A stretch of 64,000 nt of DNA from Pocillopora verrucosa (lineage: Eukaryota > Cnidaria > Anthozoa > Scleractinia > Pocilloporidae): contig NC_089325.1 of NCBI RefSeq assembly GCF_036669915.1, positions 13,349,235 through 13,413,234 on the forward strand, written 5' to 3'. The notes beneath the pieces are model-generated. The model was not told where the DNA came from. It saw only the letters and a list, made by a program, of their open reading frames with translations, and ran no database searches. Positions 13,845 to 25,952 of this stretch are shown here, one piece after another. How positions within the stretch are numbered: the stretch's first letter is position 1; each line of letters begins with the position of its first letter. Made by a program: the position numbers and the translations under genes.

Positions 13845-14539
13845 TTCCAGGTTAATCAGTTTTTTAGGGCATCAAACATAATAAGGAGAAATTCCTTCTT
13901 TTACATAATAATTTTTATGAAATGGATTCGCCGTAATTGTATGAATAGCGGTGATAAAACGATTCCAGTGTCGATGTGCATGGCGATACTCTGTTACCAG
14001 ACAACGCCATCGGTTGATAAGCATGATAATGCCGTTATACCAAGAAACGTTATCTTGTTTGGGCTGGTATTAAAGAGGGTAGGGTATGACGTTTATGGCG
14101 CATGGTAAAAAGCAAAGAATTCAGTACCCGCCGTCAGCTTTCAGCCGCTTTTATACGAAAGTTAAGCTACTTGTGTTAACTGTGAACACGAGATTTTATT
14201 TTTCTATGAATTCAATGCACAGATTTTAGCTAAGTAGTATGAGGGTACATTTATGCCGTTCGCCGTTACCGCAACGCCCATGCTTAAACTCGTCAACTCA
14301 TTGAGTTGCAGCGAAACCCTTTTCAACAAAGCTGTATAGACTTTAATTTGAAGTTTTTTAGTGGTCTTTTTTTATTTATTATGAATTTTTTTCGATTGAA
14401 ATAGACGCCCGAAACCGGTCTGTATATAATATGCATTTAAATGAAGGAATGAAAATGTATAAAGAATGAATTGATTCGATTGAAGCACAAGCTTGTGTTA
14501 GAGAAAAAAAACGTTTCCTGTTACTTTCGTAAAATCTTT

Positions 14540-14664
14540 GGATCCTACCTGAGCAATTGCCCTACCCCTCACATGACACAGCATTAACTCTAACTTGTAT
14601 CAGCTGATTGTTGTTGGGCTAGAGGAAGCTAGGCACGCAGTTGCTCAGTTACTGACAATGATCC
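14540..14664. mobile_element. Old, diverged copy of the GGATC...GATCC fold-back MITE
   Basis: Starts GGATCCTACCTGAGCAATTG and ends CAGTTGCTCAGTTACTGACAATGATCC. It is the same design as the well-preserved copy at 44911-45033, but the arms have diverged strongly. Confidence 0.6.
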
Positions 14665-14676
14665 AAGACTTTCTGG

Positions 14677-14789
14677 AATAGTAGCCTGCGCTGCTGGTGG
14701 TCTGCGGTTTTGGAGGCAGAGAGAAAATAAATTCATTTGTCTCTTTGTTTCCAAAATCGCAGACCGCCAGCAATGCAGGCCATGCTATT
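14677..14789. mobile_element. Fold-back element, arms of about 46 bp
   Basis: The left arm (AATAGTAGCCTGCGCTGCTG, continuing to GGCAGAGAG) is the imperfect reverse complement of the right arm, which ends GCAATGCAGGCCATGCTATT. The loop is only about 20 bp. It should form a strong hairpin. Confidence 0.75.
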
Positions 14790-15780
14790 GTGGTAAATTT
14801 GTTTTCTTCGGTAGAAGGACCCGGATCGGAACCGATCTACGAAGTGATTTAAGACAATGATCCCTTTTTACGCGATTGTGAGGGACGGCTATTTTAAGAC
14901 ATTTGGAATCGAGCGACTACCGTCAATTATGCCAGTTTCGTTGTTAGACGATGCCTCTTTGATTAGACTATCCCTCTTTAATTTTCATCCAATAGTGTTT
15001 ATACTCGATACTAAACGAGAGGAAACTGCCGTTTCCAGTAGAAGCTTTATCAGAATCTTTATTCAGTCCTGGATATGGATCAGGAAAAGCAATATTTTGC
15101 TTCACCCGTCTGTTGACTTCCACGAACATCATAACCAAGTAATGAAAATGATTACTCGAGTACTGGATAAGCTTAAAGGAAAGTTTCCTTTGAAAAAGAG
15201 CTCAGCTAATGAAAATGCTGAGATTATTTCATCCTGACATATTCTAACGCGACCACTTTTCAGTGGCAATCAATCGCTTCTCCGTCCTCTTCAGCCTAGA
15301 TTTTTATTTCAAATCTATTCAGTTTCATAAATGCCTTAGGATACTACCCTCTGGCGAAAGCTGTTTCATCGAAAAATTCTAGCCTGAGCTCGACCATACG
15401 ATGGAAAGGCAACGAAGAATATCGAACAATAGTGCTGTTGTCTTAAAAAAATTGAACCATACCAAAAGGCAAATATATGGTGGAGCTTTCCTTTTCACAA
15501 ACCAGTCACTAAGCTCGTATCATCTTTATTTGCATTATTAATAGTATTCTTTAGTTCACAGAGTCGGTTGGGACGGTTACTTTCAGCTACGTTCAGTTAC
15601 TTTCTTAGTTACTAATAATGACCTTGAGACTGTCTAAACAAACATTTATTGTCATATATAAATGATAGGAATCTATCTGCATTGGATCTTCTGAATATCA
15701 TGTAGTTTACAAGGTTATGTTTACAGCAAGTTTTGTTTCAATAGATAAATCCAGCTTTGCATGGACCACCAATGTCTTAC

Positions 15781-18700
15781 CTAATGCGCCTCCAGGTCGA
15801 CATGGTCGCCCATCGCTTCCAACTTGTAGATGTCCTCAAAGTAGCCCTTGTCTGTCCCATCTGGCCCATTATCGTCACAGTTATGATTCGCATTCTCATC
15901 TAAAATCTCATTTTCTTTGTCATCGTCGCAGTCCTTAGCGAGAATGTCATCATTTTCTTGGTGGTCTTCGATATTGTTATTGTTATTCATGACACAGAGC
16001 CTAACGGGTCGCCCATTCAATGGACAAAGGGGTCTGCAGTGACCAGCCATAAGTTCCCCACAACTGTTGCGAACATTACGAAACGCACTTAGCTGTCAGG
16101 AGCGACAAAAAAGATTAATTTTGCCTTTCCTTTAAACGTCTCTATGCTGGGCGGTTAATTAACAAGGTATCAAAAAATTCGTCATAACTTTATTTCGGTA
16201 GCAAACCCTATTGTGATAGCGGATACATTTTAGCAAGCTCATTGCATTGCCTTTATATCTGGCTGTAGACTGTCAAGTTCTTTTGTAGATTGGGTCCGTA
16301 TCTGTTTCTTTTGCTCATTAGTTTGGTTGATCAAAACGTTTTACACCGGAATGTTTTGTTTACTCTGAGTAAAACAACTGACCCAAGCCCCGCGGCTCCA
16401 TTTTTGTTTGAATGCTCATGCCAAGGCATTATTACTAGACCAAAGAACTTCCTGCCAATGAAATGGCATTAGATTGGATCACTATGAAAAACATCTTTAG
16501 AATGCTTTATTGAGCATTATCACCTGCTATTTTTTCACGACGTCCGTTCAGTGTCATGATAAATGAAATAAAAGCTCAGATAGAAAGCAATAAACTGACC
16601 TGTTTCTCGGATATTTTCATGATACTTTCTGATATTATCCATGTGACATTCTCACTCATTGGAGGAGTCGTGAGCGAGCCTTGATATGTCCAGTATGATG
16701 TCATATCTATCGGGAAGATAACCAGTGTGAAATCTGGTTGTAATGATCATTTTGGTATTCTAGAAATCGCTGATTGTAAAATCGATCAAAACAATCCTAT
16801 TCAGTCACAACATTATGCCATCCCATAAAGTACATTGTGGAACGGGTTTAACTGTGTTTTTCCACTTTCAGTTAGAAGTAGAGATAATCTCTTGCCATAA
16901 ATAACCAGCGACCTTTCGAGTTGCCCTTTTTTAGGTTGTTTCCGGTACACCTAATGACTCCAATTAAAACTAGCAGCAAACTTTGAAAAAGTAATATATG
17001 AATCATTTTAATGTATAGTTTATAGTAAAAATGAAATCAGTGAAGGATTAAAACTCTGATTTCTCATGAAGCTGCTAAGTATGACTCAGTTGACATAAAG
17101 ATTTCATTTTGAAACTTGAGCAAACCTTTTATAAAGCAAGTTGGATCGATGGTAGATTTCACCTCCAATGAAAAGCAGCCCTGTAAATACAACAATATCG
17201 ATGTGTGAGTTGTTAACAGGCAGAACAATGGACGATGAAACGATTCTTTGGCGAAGAACGCCAAGATGGGAGACCGAATGGTCCTCACTACCATTCCATT
17301 AAAAATCGAATACAAATCATGTTACCTTATTTTCCTCTCTAGAGAGCAATTTTATAACTGGCAGTAAGCCCTCATTGTCATCATCTGACACCTGCCATGG
17401 AATAATACCACATAGGGTTAACTCAGATCACTTCGTGCATCCTATATTTGCGCTTATAGCAAAGGATCAAGTCGTGTTTGTGATATTGATTGATTAAGGT
17501 TTTTGATAATGACAGACAAACTGAAAGGTGGACTTACACACAAAAGAACGGTAAGGTGATAGAACACAATTAGCATTAATTAGCATACGTACGAAACGGG
17601 AGACAGAGGAACAATGTGCACCCTCAACCAGAAGCTGATTGCAAGTTGGCGCAAGGTCTTTTGTCTCAAGCAGACTTGGATCGCACCTCAAATCTAACAC
17701 TCGTCTCAACAAATCATAACCTTACCTGGTACAGAAGTCCTATGATACATAAGCCATTTTCTCCTCCCATAGCTTCACCAATATTTTTGTACAGCTTTTT
17801 GTTCCAATGGATGAGCTGAACCTGTTCACAATAGAGTGCCACGAAAGAGATGTTGTTAGTCCTGCCAGGTGGTAGACAAAGAAAAAACTGCGTCTCCCGG
17901 GAATAAATGAAGCTCAGACCTTCGGATTTCCTCGCACCGATGCTCTTTCACCGAGCCACAGTTTAGAAGAAAGAAAATATGGCGACTGGTGTAATTCTTA
18001 TAAGTCTGCAAAACTATGACTTATCCTACCACCAAAACAAAAAGGGTCGGAGGCAAATAGTCAAATGAGGAGACAGCGGAGTCCGGTAGATATAGATACC
18101 TCTTAAAATCAAGTGCAAGTCCACAGAGAAAAAAAAAACGGCAGACGAAATGGAAAGCGAGGTAAATTTAAAAAACCCTTTCTCAGAATAATCAACACTA
18201 AGTAGAGATGCATCCTCTTTAATAGTGAAGTGTATTACCTCCAATGGATAATTTTGATCATTGATTGCGTGTTCCGATCCGGAGTTGTTGTCATGACCCC
18301 AGCGGAAGCGTATGATAGCCAATTGGTATGTGTCTGTCAATGGGCCTCCTGTTATAACTAAAGAAAGAGGGAAAAATGCTTCAACTTCCTCAAAACGTTA
18401 CAGTAGCATAGCTGCTGCAAAATTAGTCACAACACTCGTATGGTACACCTTCAAAGTCTGACTGTGGTGGGAGAAGCTTTGGTATAGCGCGCATAGTTTG
18501 TGGCTGGGTCTTTTCCACCGGAAAAAAAAATTTATCATCTCGATAAAACTTTTTAAAGCAGGCTCACTGACTCTCGAGAAACTTTTACGAGAGAAAAATG
18601 AAGCAGACGAAGTATCCTAATATATGGAATAACGCAGCGGTTTTTCAATATTCAAGTTGTGGCTTTCCATCCAACAAATTTCTTCGTCAAGATCTAACGG

Positions 18701-21440
18701 CTCGGTTGGCTTTGTAAAGGAAAAAAAAATTTTTGATACAAGAGGAAAAAAAGTTAAGATGTTAACTTTCCTAACATACAACATTCAAGGTTGGAATCCA
18801 GACAATGTTAACACTGCCCCTCGAACTGTACCATTTACCTTTGCTTTAAGCTGCATAATTGTTTTGACTATTATTGATATCAGGGTGTTCTAACACAGTG
18901 GCAAATATAATGTTGATAATATGTAAAGGGCGGCCATCATGTGCCATGGTGGGGTAATACTGAGGAAACTCATTTCCGATTTGATATTGAATGCTATTGG
19001 TGCGAATCACACAGGGAGACGTCTTCAATAGCTTCATATTTTTCTTAGATTGCCAGATTGAAGTAAATTTATCTCTTTTCAATAACACCCTCGTAAGTTT
19101 TTCAATTTGAACTTGTAAAGAAGTCGGCATAAAAAACATTATTTCACACTTCAATTTTCTCATTTCCGAAAGATAGCAATTTTTAGGTTTTGAAACAGAG
19201 GCAGGCGTTGATTAGAGCAAAAGCAATTTTCAGGAGGAATTAAACGAACCAGAATTGCTTTATTTTTTCACAATATTTCATGAGAGGAGTTCTCGAATTT
19301 TCTCAGTGGAAACCGAGGTTACTTACGTGGTTCCTTGCTGTTATGTTTCCAATGTCAAAGCTGTTCAAAGGAAACTAGATCCTACGCATGCGCCCGTCAG
19401 ATCACAATTAATCAACTCAATTAAGAGGGAGAGAGTTATTTATATTTTAAACGAACTTGATTTTTTGATTCACCGATTTAAAACTATATTTCAGTAAATT
19501 TTCTGAACTTCTTAACTAAGAAATAAGTCTAACCACTGACGCGTAGTAATAGCAATACAATCCTGGTCGTTTATGATTCAAAGAAACTTATTCAGTCCTA
19601 TATATATATATATAAAATGTACCATAAGAAAAATTAAATTAAATGATAATGCATAAATAATTTTACTTATAATCAACACCATGCATACGGAATATATATC
19701 GGATTTGTTCTAGTTCTTCATTAAATCTAATATGTATTACTTCTCGAAGAATTACAGTGTTCTACTCAAAGCACTTTCATTCCTCTCGGAAAATGAGGGG
19801 GCAAGTTTTCAAGTGAACGGCTCAATTTGACATTACTGATGTTGAAGCTGTGTGATTGCCACAATAAGTTTATTCATTACTACAGGATAGAATAGACTTG
19901 GACTGACCTCGGGAAACATAACTTCTTGCAGGTCGCGTAAAAGAAATACAAAAATTATAGTGTCAAAATGAAAATAATAACGGCTATAAATAAACACTTA
20001 GATTTAGTTCAGTTCTCGTATATACATATGTAGATATATGTTTTATGCACTCCTCTGAGAACATGCAATTACGCAAATTAGTCGCAAACGGCGAATGTAA
20101 TTCAATGTTTTCAATATGCCATAACAATATTTCAATATTAATCCTGTCGGCTGGTGTTCTTCTAATTTGGAGTAAGTTTTATATTTGCATATCAGCTCAA
20201 GGCTACGATAAGATGGATTTAAAATTTACCTGAATCATTTCTTGATAATGTGATTTGCAAATGTCGTCCATCATTAGTAATGGTGCTGTTCTTCATGGGC
20301 AAGTAATTGAACTTAATCGCTTCCACGATGGTGTCTCCTTTCGCTGCTTCGGTGTCGATGTTAATCGGAGACTGCAAATTACCTTCGGCGACTTTGTAGC
20401 GATCCTGCCAAGTGTGAGGACCTGAAATAGCGCATTATTCCTTATGGATTAATATTTGATTGTTTAGGCCACAGACCGAAGTTAGGTGTCTTCCTTTACG
20501 AATTTATGTTCATACATATGCAAATTGAAAAAGAGAAAGATTTTAAAGGTGTTTTGGAAAAATATTTTCCTGCTGAGTAAAAATATAAGAGTCGCAGGAA
20601 AACATGATTTAGAAAGCGTAATGAGGGCTCTCCCGATGTGGAAGAAAACATCTGATGTCGCCATTAATAGTTTCCTCGTCAACTCTATAAATTTTCGAGA
20701 GCATGTATTTTTTTAACGACACGCGTTCAATTCGAAATAGCATTCTGTTATCGAACATAAATGCTATAGCTCTATTTTTTTTAGTATGTGATATAAACTA
20801 GCGGTGTTTCTTAGTTGAAGTGTGTTCAAACCAGCTTTGAATAGTGTTATATTGATAAAATACAGCGACACCCCTTACTGAGAGCTTCGACTGGACTTTC
20901 AACCGCATATTTAACTTCGGTGTAAAACCATAACAAAACCCAACTAAAACCTTCTTCGATTTAGCAAAGGATGTGATGAACGAAAATCGATTTCGAGATG
21001 TTCTAGCGTTTCAAAGTTACATCTTAACATCCTATTTGCCCCTTTGTTTGTTTTGAAATTAGTTTGGACGTAAAAGAATGTAAAGACTTTCTTCTTTCCA
21101 AAATTGATTCTTCAAGAAAGGAACTTCAGATGTAACTTTCAGCTTTAAATGGACGAAAATAGATTTAGCGATGACTAGGGGAGATACCCAAGAAATTCAT
21201 GCTCACAACAGAAGTGATACGATTTTGATTCGGAAGGAAATATCGGTCAGTTCCCCTTGGATTAACAGTGAATTCACGAAAGCAGGTCGTGTTTAATCGC
21301 TAGCTTATGATACATGGATAAAATTCTTAACAATACATAAAAATTCAAAGAAAAATCGACGGTTACAAGCCAGGTTTAATTATTTTGAATTACTTACCGA
21401 ATTCATTATCAGTGTAACTCCAAGAGGATGTATGAGACAT
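15781..21440 (-). CDS. Carbonic-anhydrase-related protein with acidic C-terminal tail (zinc site lost), 8 exons, 326 residues
   Basis: Coding exons in order of transcription: 21440-21398, 20421-20230, 18348-18239, 17821-17726, 17391-17326, 17180-17126, 16706-16600, 16092-15781. They total 981 bp = 327 codons with stop, and every phase agrees. Alpha-carbonic-anhydrase signatures occur in order: GPHTWQ (15-20), QSPINI (31-36), GGPLTDTY (79-86), GSEH, IHWN (119-122), SYWTYQGSLTTPP (191-203) and PLNGRPV (247-253). The first exon begins MSHTSSWSY with no signal peptide, so a cytosolic location is likely. The ligand triad equivalent to His94/His96/His119 of human CA II reads Arg92, Arg94 and Gln117. 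The His64 proton shuttle position is Arg67. Hence no zinc-dependent CO2 hydration is expected. Vertebrate CARPs VIII, X and XI are comparable non-catalytic members. Residues 259-326 form an Asn/Asp/Glu-rich tail not typical of the family. Confidence 0.92.
18880..19075 (-). pseudogene. Decayed duplicate of carbonic-anhydrase-related exon 2, inside an intron
   Basis: Between exons 2 and 3 of the gene above, the minus strand can be read as SIWQSKKNMKLLKTSPCVIRT followed after about 15 residues by YYPTMAHDGRPLHII. This parallels exon 2 (HTWQDRYKVAEGNLQSPINI, then the NDGRHLQI region) in order and spacing. No AG acceptor or phase-matching GT donor sits at the equivalent borders, so it is probably a fossil rather than an alternative exon. 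The frame happens to be still open. Confidence 0.5.
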
Positions 21441-23377
21441 TTTTTATCGTTATACTTTAGAATGTACCCCGTTGAAGCTTCATTTAAAAAGAAAGAGCGA
21501 ACCTTTTTCTCTTACGCGATTCAAATTGCGTTTTTCCGGTCGTATGACTGCTACAACTGCTCTGCGCCGTTCTGAATTAATGATGATCTAAGTTTAGCAG
21601 TACGGTTGAAAATATTCTCGTGAGATGTGACCAATCTGTCCAATAGCCAACGCACTTTGCTTCTGAATTCTTGTAAACAATACTCAAGAGGGCATTATGA
21701 ATTTAACATAGTTTGTGTCCAGTGGTTTTCCAAATGGTCAGATGAGTACCAAAGTTATTATCCTTACAAATGCAAATAGGCTTAACGAATGTAGAGAAAT
21801 GTCCGTGTAGCGAGAGGAAACAAAACAATCGCGCCGACACATATTTCTATTGCTCAATCTTATCAAAATAAAAGCTTTCAGCTGACAAATGGAATACATC
21901 AAGTGGAATATTTATGAGAACAGTCCACTTGAGGCACTTCAATAGGAGCACTTCAACGGCTTTTAAAAGTGTGATTGTGAACTGCAACGCCAGACAGAAT
22001 AGTAATTATCACGGTTTTATCTTCTATTTGTCGCGTATAAGTAAAAAACCGCATGCACCAGGCATCAGGAATCTAAGAGCGAGTGAATACGCTCGGCTAA
22101 CAATTAATGGTTTCTCTTAAGTAGAAAAAAGAAATAAATTACAATATCTATCTTCAAATATGATTTAGGCGGCGTAGGCGAGTTAACCGATTTTGACAAA
22201 ATTGCCTGAATGATAATGAACAATGTTTTTTTCGTTATTAAAATCTACCTTTGAAATTGCGATGTAAAAGTAAGCCTGGTAAAGCTTCTGTCAAAAAAAC
22301 TAAAAATTCCATTGCGAATTAGATAAATTCTCTTAATTGAACCGATGGAAAAAAAGCTAAATGGAATTTAAAATTAAAATGTAGTTTTTACCATTAGACT
22401 GTTTCATGGAGTAAGTATGCTTCTATTTTACCAATTTCTGAACTGTGGATATACATCAAAAGCTAGGTACAATTGATTAAAATCACTCTGCGGTTGAATT
22501 CATAGCAGAGTTGGAAAGGGGAGGAGAATGGGCGGAGGACTTCTTGATGTAAAACGCCTCACCTAGTAAGGTGTCACTCTCAACAATACGGGGAAAAAGT
22601 AATTATTTTTGACGGGTTTTCAGCTACGCACTTTCCGCTCACTTGTGGCGCACTCTCGTTTACATTTTTGCGCATATCAATATTATAAATATTTATAAAT
22701 AAATAGATTGATATTGTATAAATAAATATTATATTTGCACTCGTTCGCCAAAATAACTACTATTCTTTTATATGTTTTCTGAATAGCTAAGCTTTGGTTA
22801 GGTTCATTTTTAAAAGCTTCAATTTTTTATTCGCGTTCAAACTTCTGCTTGTTCAACATTGCTCAGCCCCCAGTATCCAACGTTTCTCATTGTTTATTTT
22901 CGACTCGTACAACATTTCATAAGTGTCTCTTCCTTTTCATATTCTACTCCCTTTGTTTTCATGGCTTTGACCGCAGGTCTGACAAAAAAGTCAGGGTACA
23001 ATTATTTCTTTCAACGCATTATGCTTTTAGTTTGAGAAAACACTGACTTTTTTGTGTTAATTTGGACAAAAACGAGCGTTTCTTTGAAAACGGGTGAGAC
23101 TGCAGTTTTGAGTATTTCCTGCCTTGTAAGGTGCCTTTGCTGCTGTTTTTAGTTTAATATCGTCTGCATGAACGCGATAACAAAATAAAAGAGAAGTAAC
23201 CAAAAAAAGGTAAACATGCTGTCTACAAAAAGAAAGCTTTCTATACTTTAACAAGGACGAAGTTTATTGCCTCATATTTTATAACACATATGTTCAAGAC
23301 AAGCCCTCCTTATATATCAGTCAGTTGCGGGCAGCACCTGGATTATTGCCTCCTTGGATTATCAATCAAAACTGCTC
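21441..23377. other. Intergenic region upstream of the carbonic-anhydrase-related gene
   Basis: AT-rich, with only short frames that show no family resemblance. It must contain the promoter of the minus-strand gene starting at 21440 and the 3' flank of the minus-strand CAP gene ending at 23378. No distinctive element was recognised apart from an AT-rich run near 22680-22740. Confidence 0.5.
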
Positions 23378-25906
23378 TTAAACGTTAACCTGAGGCCTTG
23401 GTACGTTCTTGATGTAATCTGACGGATTCCCCATATTTCCACGTGGTTTATAACGTGCAACAGAAAACCACTTATCAGCACTGGTAGCTGTTGCCATCCC
23501 CAACTCTGTGGTCTCCTTCCAGACAACTTGGGTAAAGTGCAAAATCACGCCTCCTTTGCTCTCTCCCGTGTTGTAATCAAAATTCGATTCTTCTGCGTAC
23601 CAGTCAGCGACCATTTCACGGCACTGTACACAGTCTTTTGTCTTTGGTCCTTGGCACTGAGTCGGCATAGCCGATGGGTCACCCGGCTGAAAATAAGCCA
23701 GATTTTCGCCTTGACCTTTGTTGTTAATACTGTCATAGTCATGTTCCATGTAATCTGCAGATAGTTTCAAAGGCCGATCAATAACAATGCGACAATAAGT
23801 AAAATATAGAGAACTCATTTTTCTAAGTGAACACTTCTTAACCGTAGTGAAATTAGAGGCTTTAAAAAATTCATGCCAGCTCTCAGTTGGCTGTTAGCTT
23901 AGTTGGTAGAGCACTGCACCGGTATCGCAAGGGACATGGGTTAAGCCCTGTACAGAAGGAAATCTTTTTTCAGGCTTTAGTTTCACTGCTGTATAAGCAG
24001 TGCTCGTTACTGCCAAGATCACTCTTATTCATTTATCAATATACAGTTTAAATTGTATATTTACAATCATATAAGGTTTTCATACTGATAAAAATGATAA
24101 AGATCACAATAATAACAATGGTAAAAAAGAAGATGATAATAGTAATAATAAATGGAAGAATAATGATTGAAGAGGCAAGAGCCAGCCTCAAAACATGTTT
24201 ACTCAGGATCCTTTTCATTAACTCTTTTAATACGCACGTGAAGAGAAACACAATTCCTAAGAAACAGAAAAACGACTTTACAAAAATAGACTAATTTATA
24301 GGACGGAAAAATAAATACGAAGATACCAAGGGACCAAAATTTACCAAATGTCGAAGAATTATACGAAACACTCATGGGAAAAAAAAGGTTAACATCGAAA
24401 GCAAAATTATACACACTGCCCAAAGGGGCGTGAAACTTGATAAATAAAAAAAGCGGCGTAATTAAAATAAAGTGTGAAACTAATGGTGCAGAAATGATAC
24501 GTTGAAAAACGAAAAGAATGATGCATAATATATATATATATATTTATGTTATTTGCCGGCTGGGAGGTCCTTATGGTGAAAAATTGAGACCGAGGTCTTG
24601 AAAATACTGCCCGAGGCCGTAGGCCGAGGGCAGCGTTTTCAAGACTGAGGTCACAGTTTTTCACCATACGGACCAACCCTTAGCCGGTAAATAACATATT
24701 TATTGTTTTTAAACTTGAAGAAATTCTTTCCGAAAGAACTCGAATGATTTAGGGCTGTAAATACGGCAAGATCTTCCATAAACTGAACAATTTTTGAGCG
24801 AGTAAATGGTAGTTAGAATAGAGGTGATGCAAATTAAAGAGAGATGCCTCAGCGAAACATTTTCATTTCCGTAACGATGAAGGTGATTTAAAAGGCTTCC
24901 AAACAAACTTTGAAACATTATTTTTACAAGTATCTGTCACAATCTGACACCTGTCAATTAGAGAGCGCGTAAGAAAAAAAAGAGCAAGAAGATTTGAAAA
25001 AAAACGGAACTAGTTTGGCAAGGACTGTCACGACAATGTTTTCTTTAAAAACAGTCAATGATCTAACGGAAAGTATTATTCACTCTGATTGACGATTCAT
25101 TCATGTCCGAAGATTTACCTCTGTTCATTAAGGAAACGGCGAGGAAAGTAGTTGTGAGTAAATTCAATTTTTATATTTTGAAGTTGTGAGAGTTTGCTCG
25201 TTTGTTTGCTACAATGGCGTGTGTAAATCTGGTCTTTCCTTCACAAAAACTAAATTCGAACGGCACACTCCAACGAGACACAAGGGAATTTAATGCGGCC
25301 TTTTCTCAAAAAATTCCTTCAGTTTCTCTTGTGCAATTTACGGTACAAATGTCCAAATTGAACGGAATTGGAAAGACTCACCGGGAGCGTATATTTGTCG
25401 TACAACTTAAATTAAAACTTCGCACACTCTTTCACTACGAAAAAATTGCTCGAGAAAATTCAGATATTAAACGAAGGAAAGTTCCATCGTTCAGTTTAAC
25501 TGTAACCAAATACCTCACGTTTTAACTTTCTGGGTACTTTTTGTGAACGATTAAAATTAATTGCAGACGGTTTTTAGGCCGCTTGTCAACCAACGTAATG
25601 ACACCGTTGTTTATACAAATTCATTCTGAAACCAATATTTTTCTGTCAACCAAAGTGATTTGAGAGAGAGAAAAGAGAGGATTCATAAGTTATTTATCGG
25701 CTTGAGGTAGTGACCGACATGTTTGTTTAAAAATACTGCCCAGCCGGAAAACGAGATATATTTATGAAAAATGACAACGAAAGTTGGGATGTACTCGGCG
25801 ACTCACGAAAGCGTTACCGTGGCCCGTGGGCAGAGATAGGAAAATACTGACCGGGTAAAGAACCAATCAGATTGCAGGATTTGTTACCGTGCCCTCTGAA
25901 AAAACA

Positions 25907-25952
<46 letters not shown>

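Larger units (their letters stand above)
13845..15780. other. 3' flank of FRMPD-like gene and convergent intergenic region
   Basis: Holds the 3' UTR of the FRMPD-like gene, two fold-back repeats listed separately, and one open frame of 126 codons (14857-15237, plus) with no family resemblance. AAATAAA near 14727 could be a polyadenylation signal but lies inside a fold-back element. Confidence 0.6.

Noticed and set aside
23889..23960. tRNA gene
   Set aside because: A- and B-box-like segments are present, but the acceptor stem does not pair and a SINE-like tail follows; called a tRNA-derived SINE instead.
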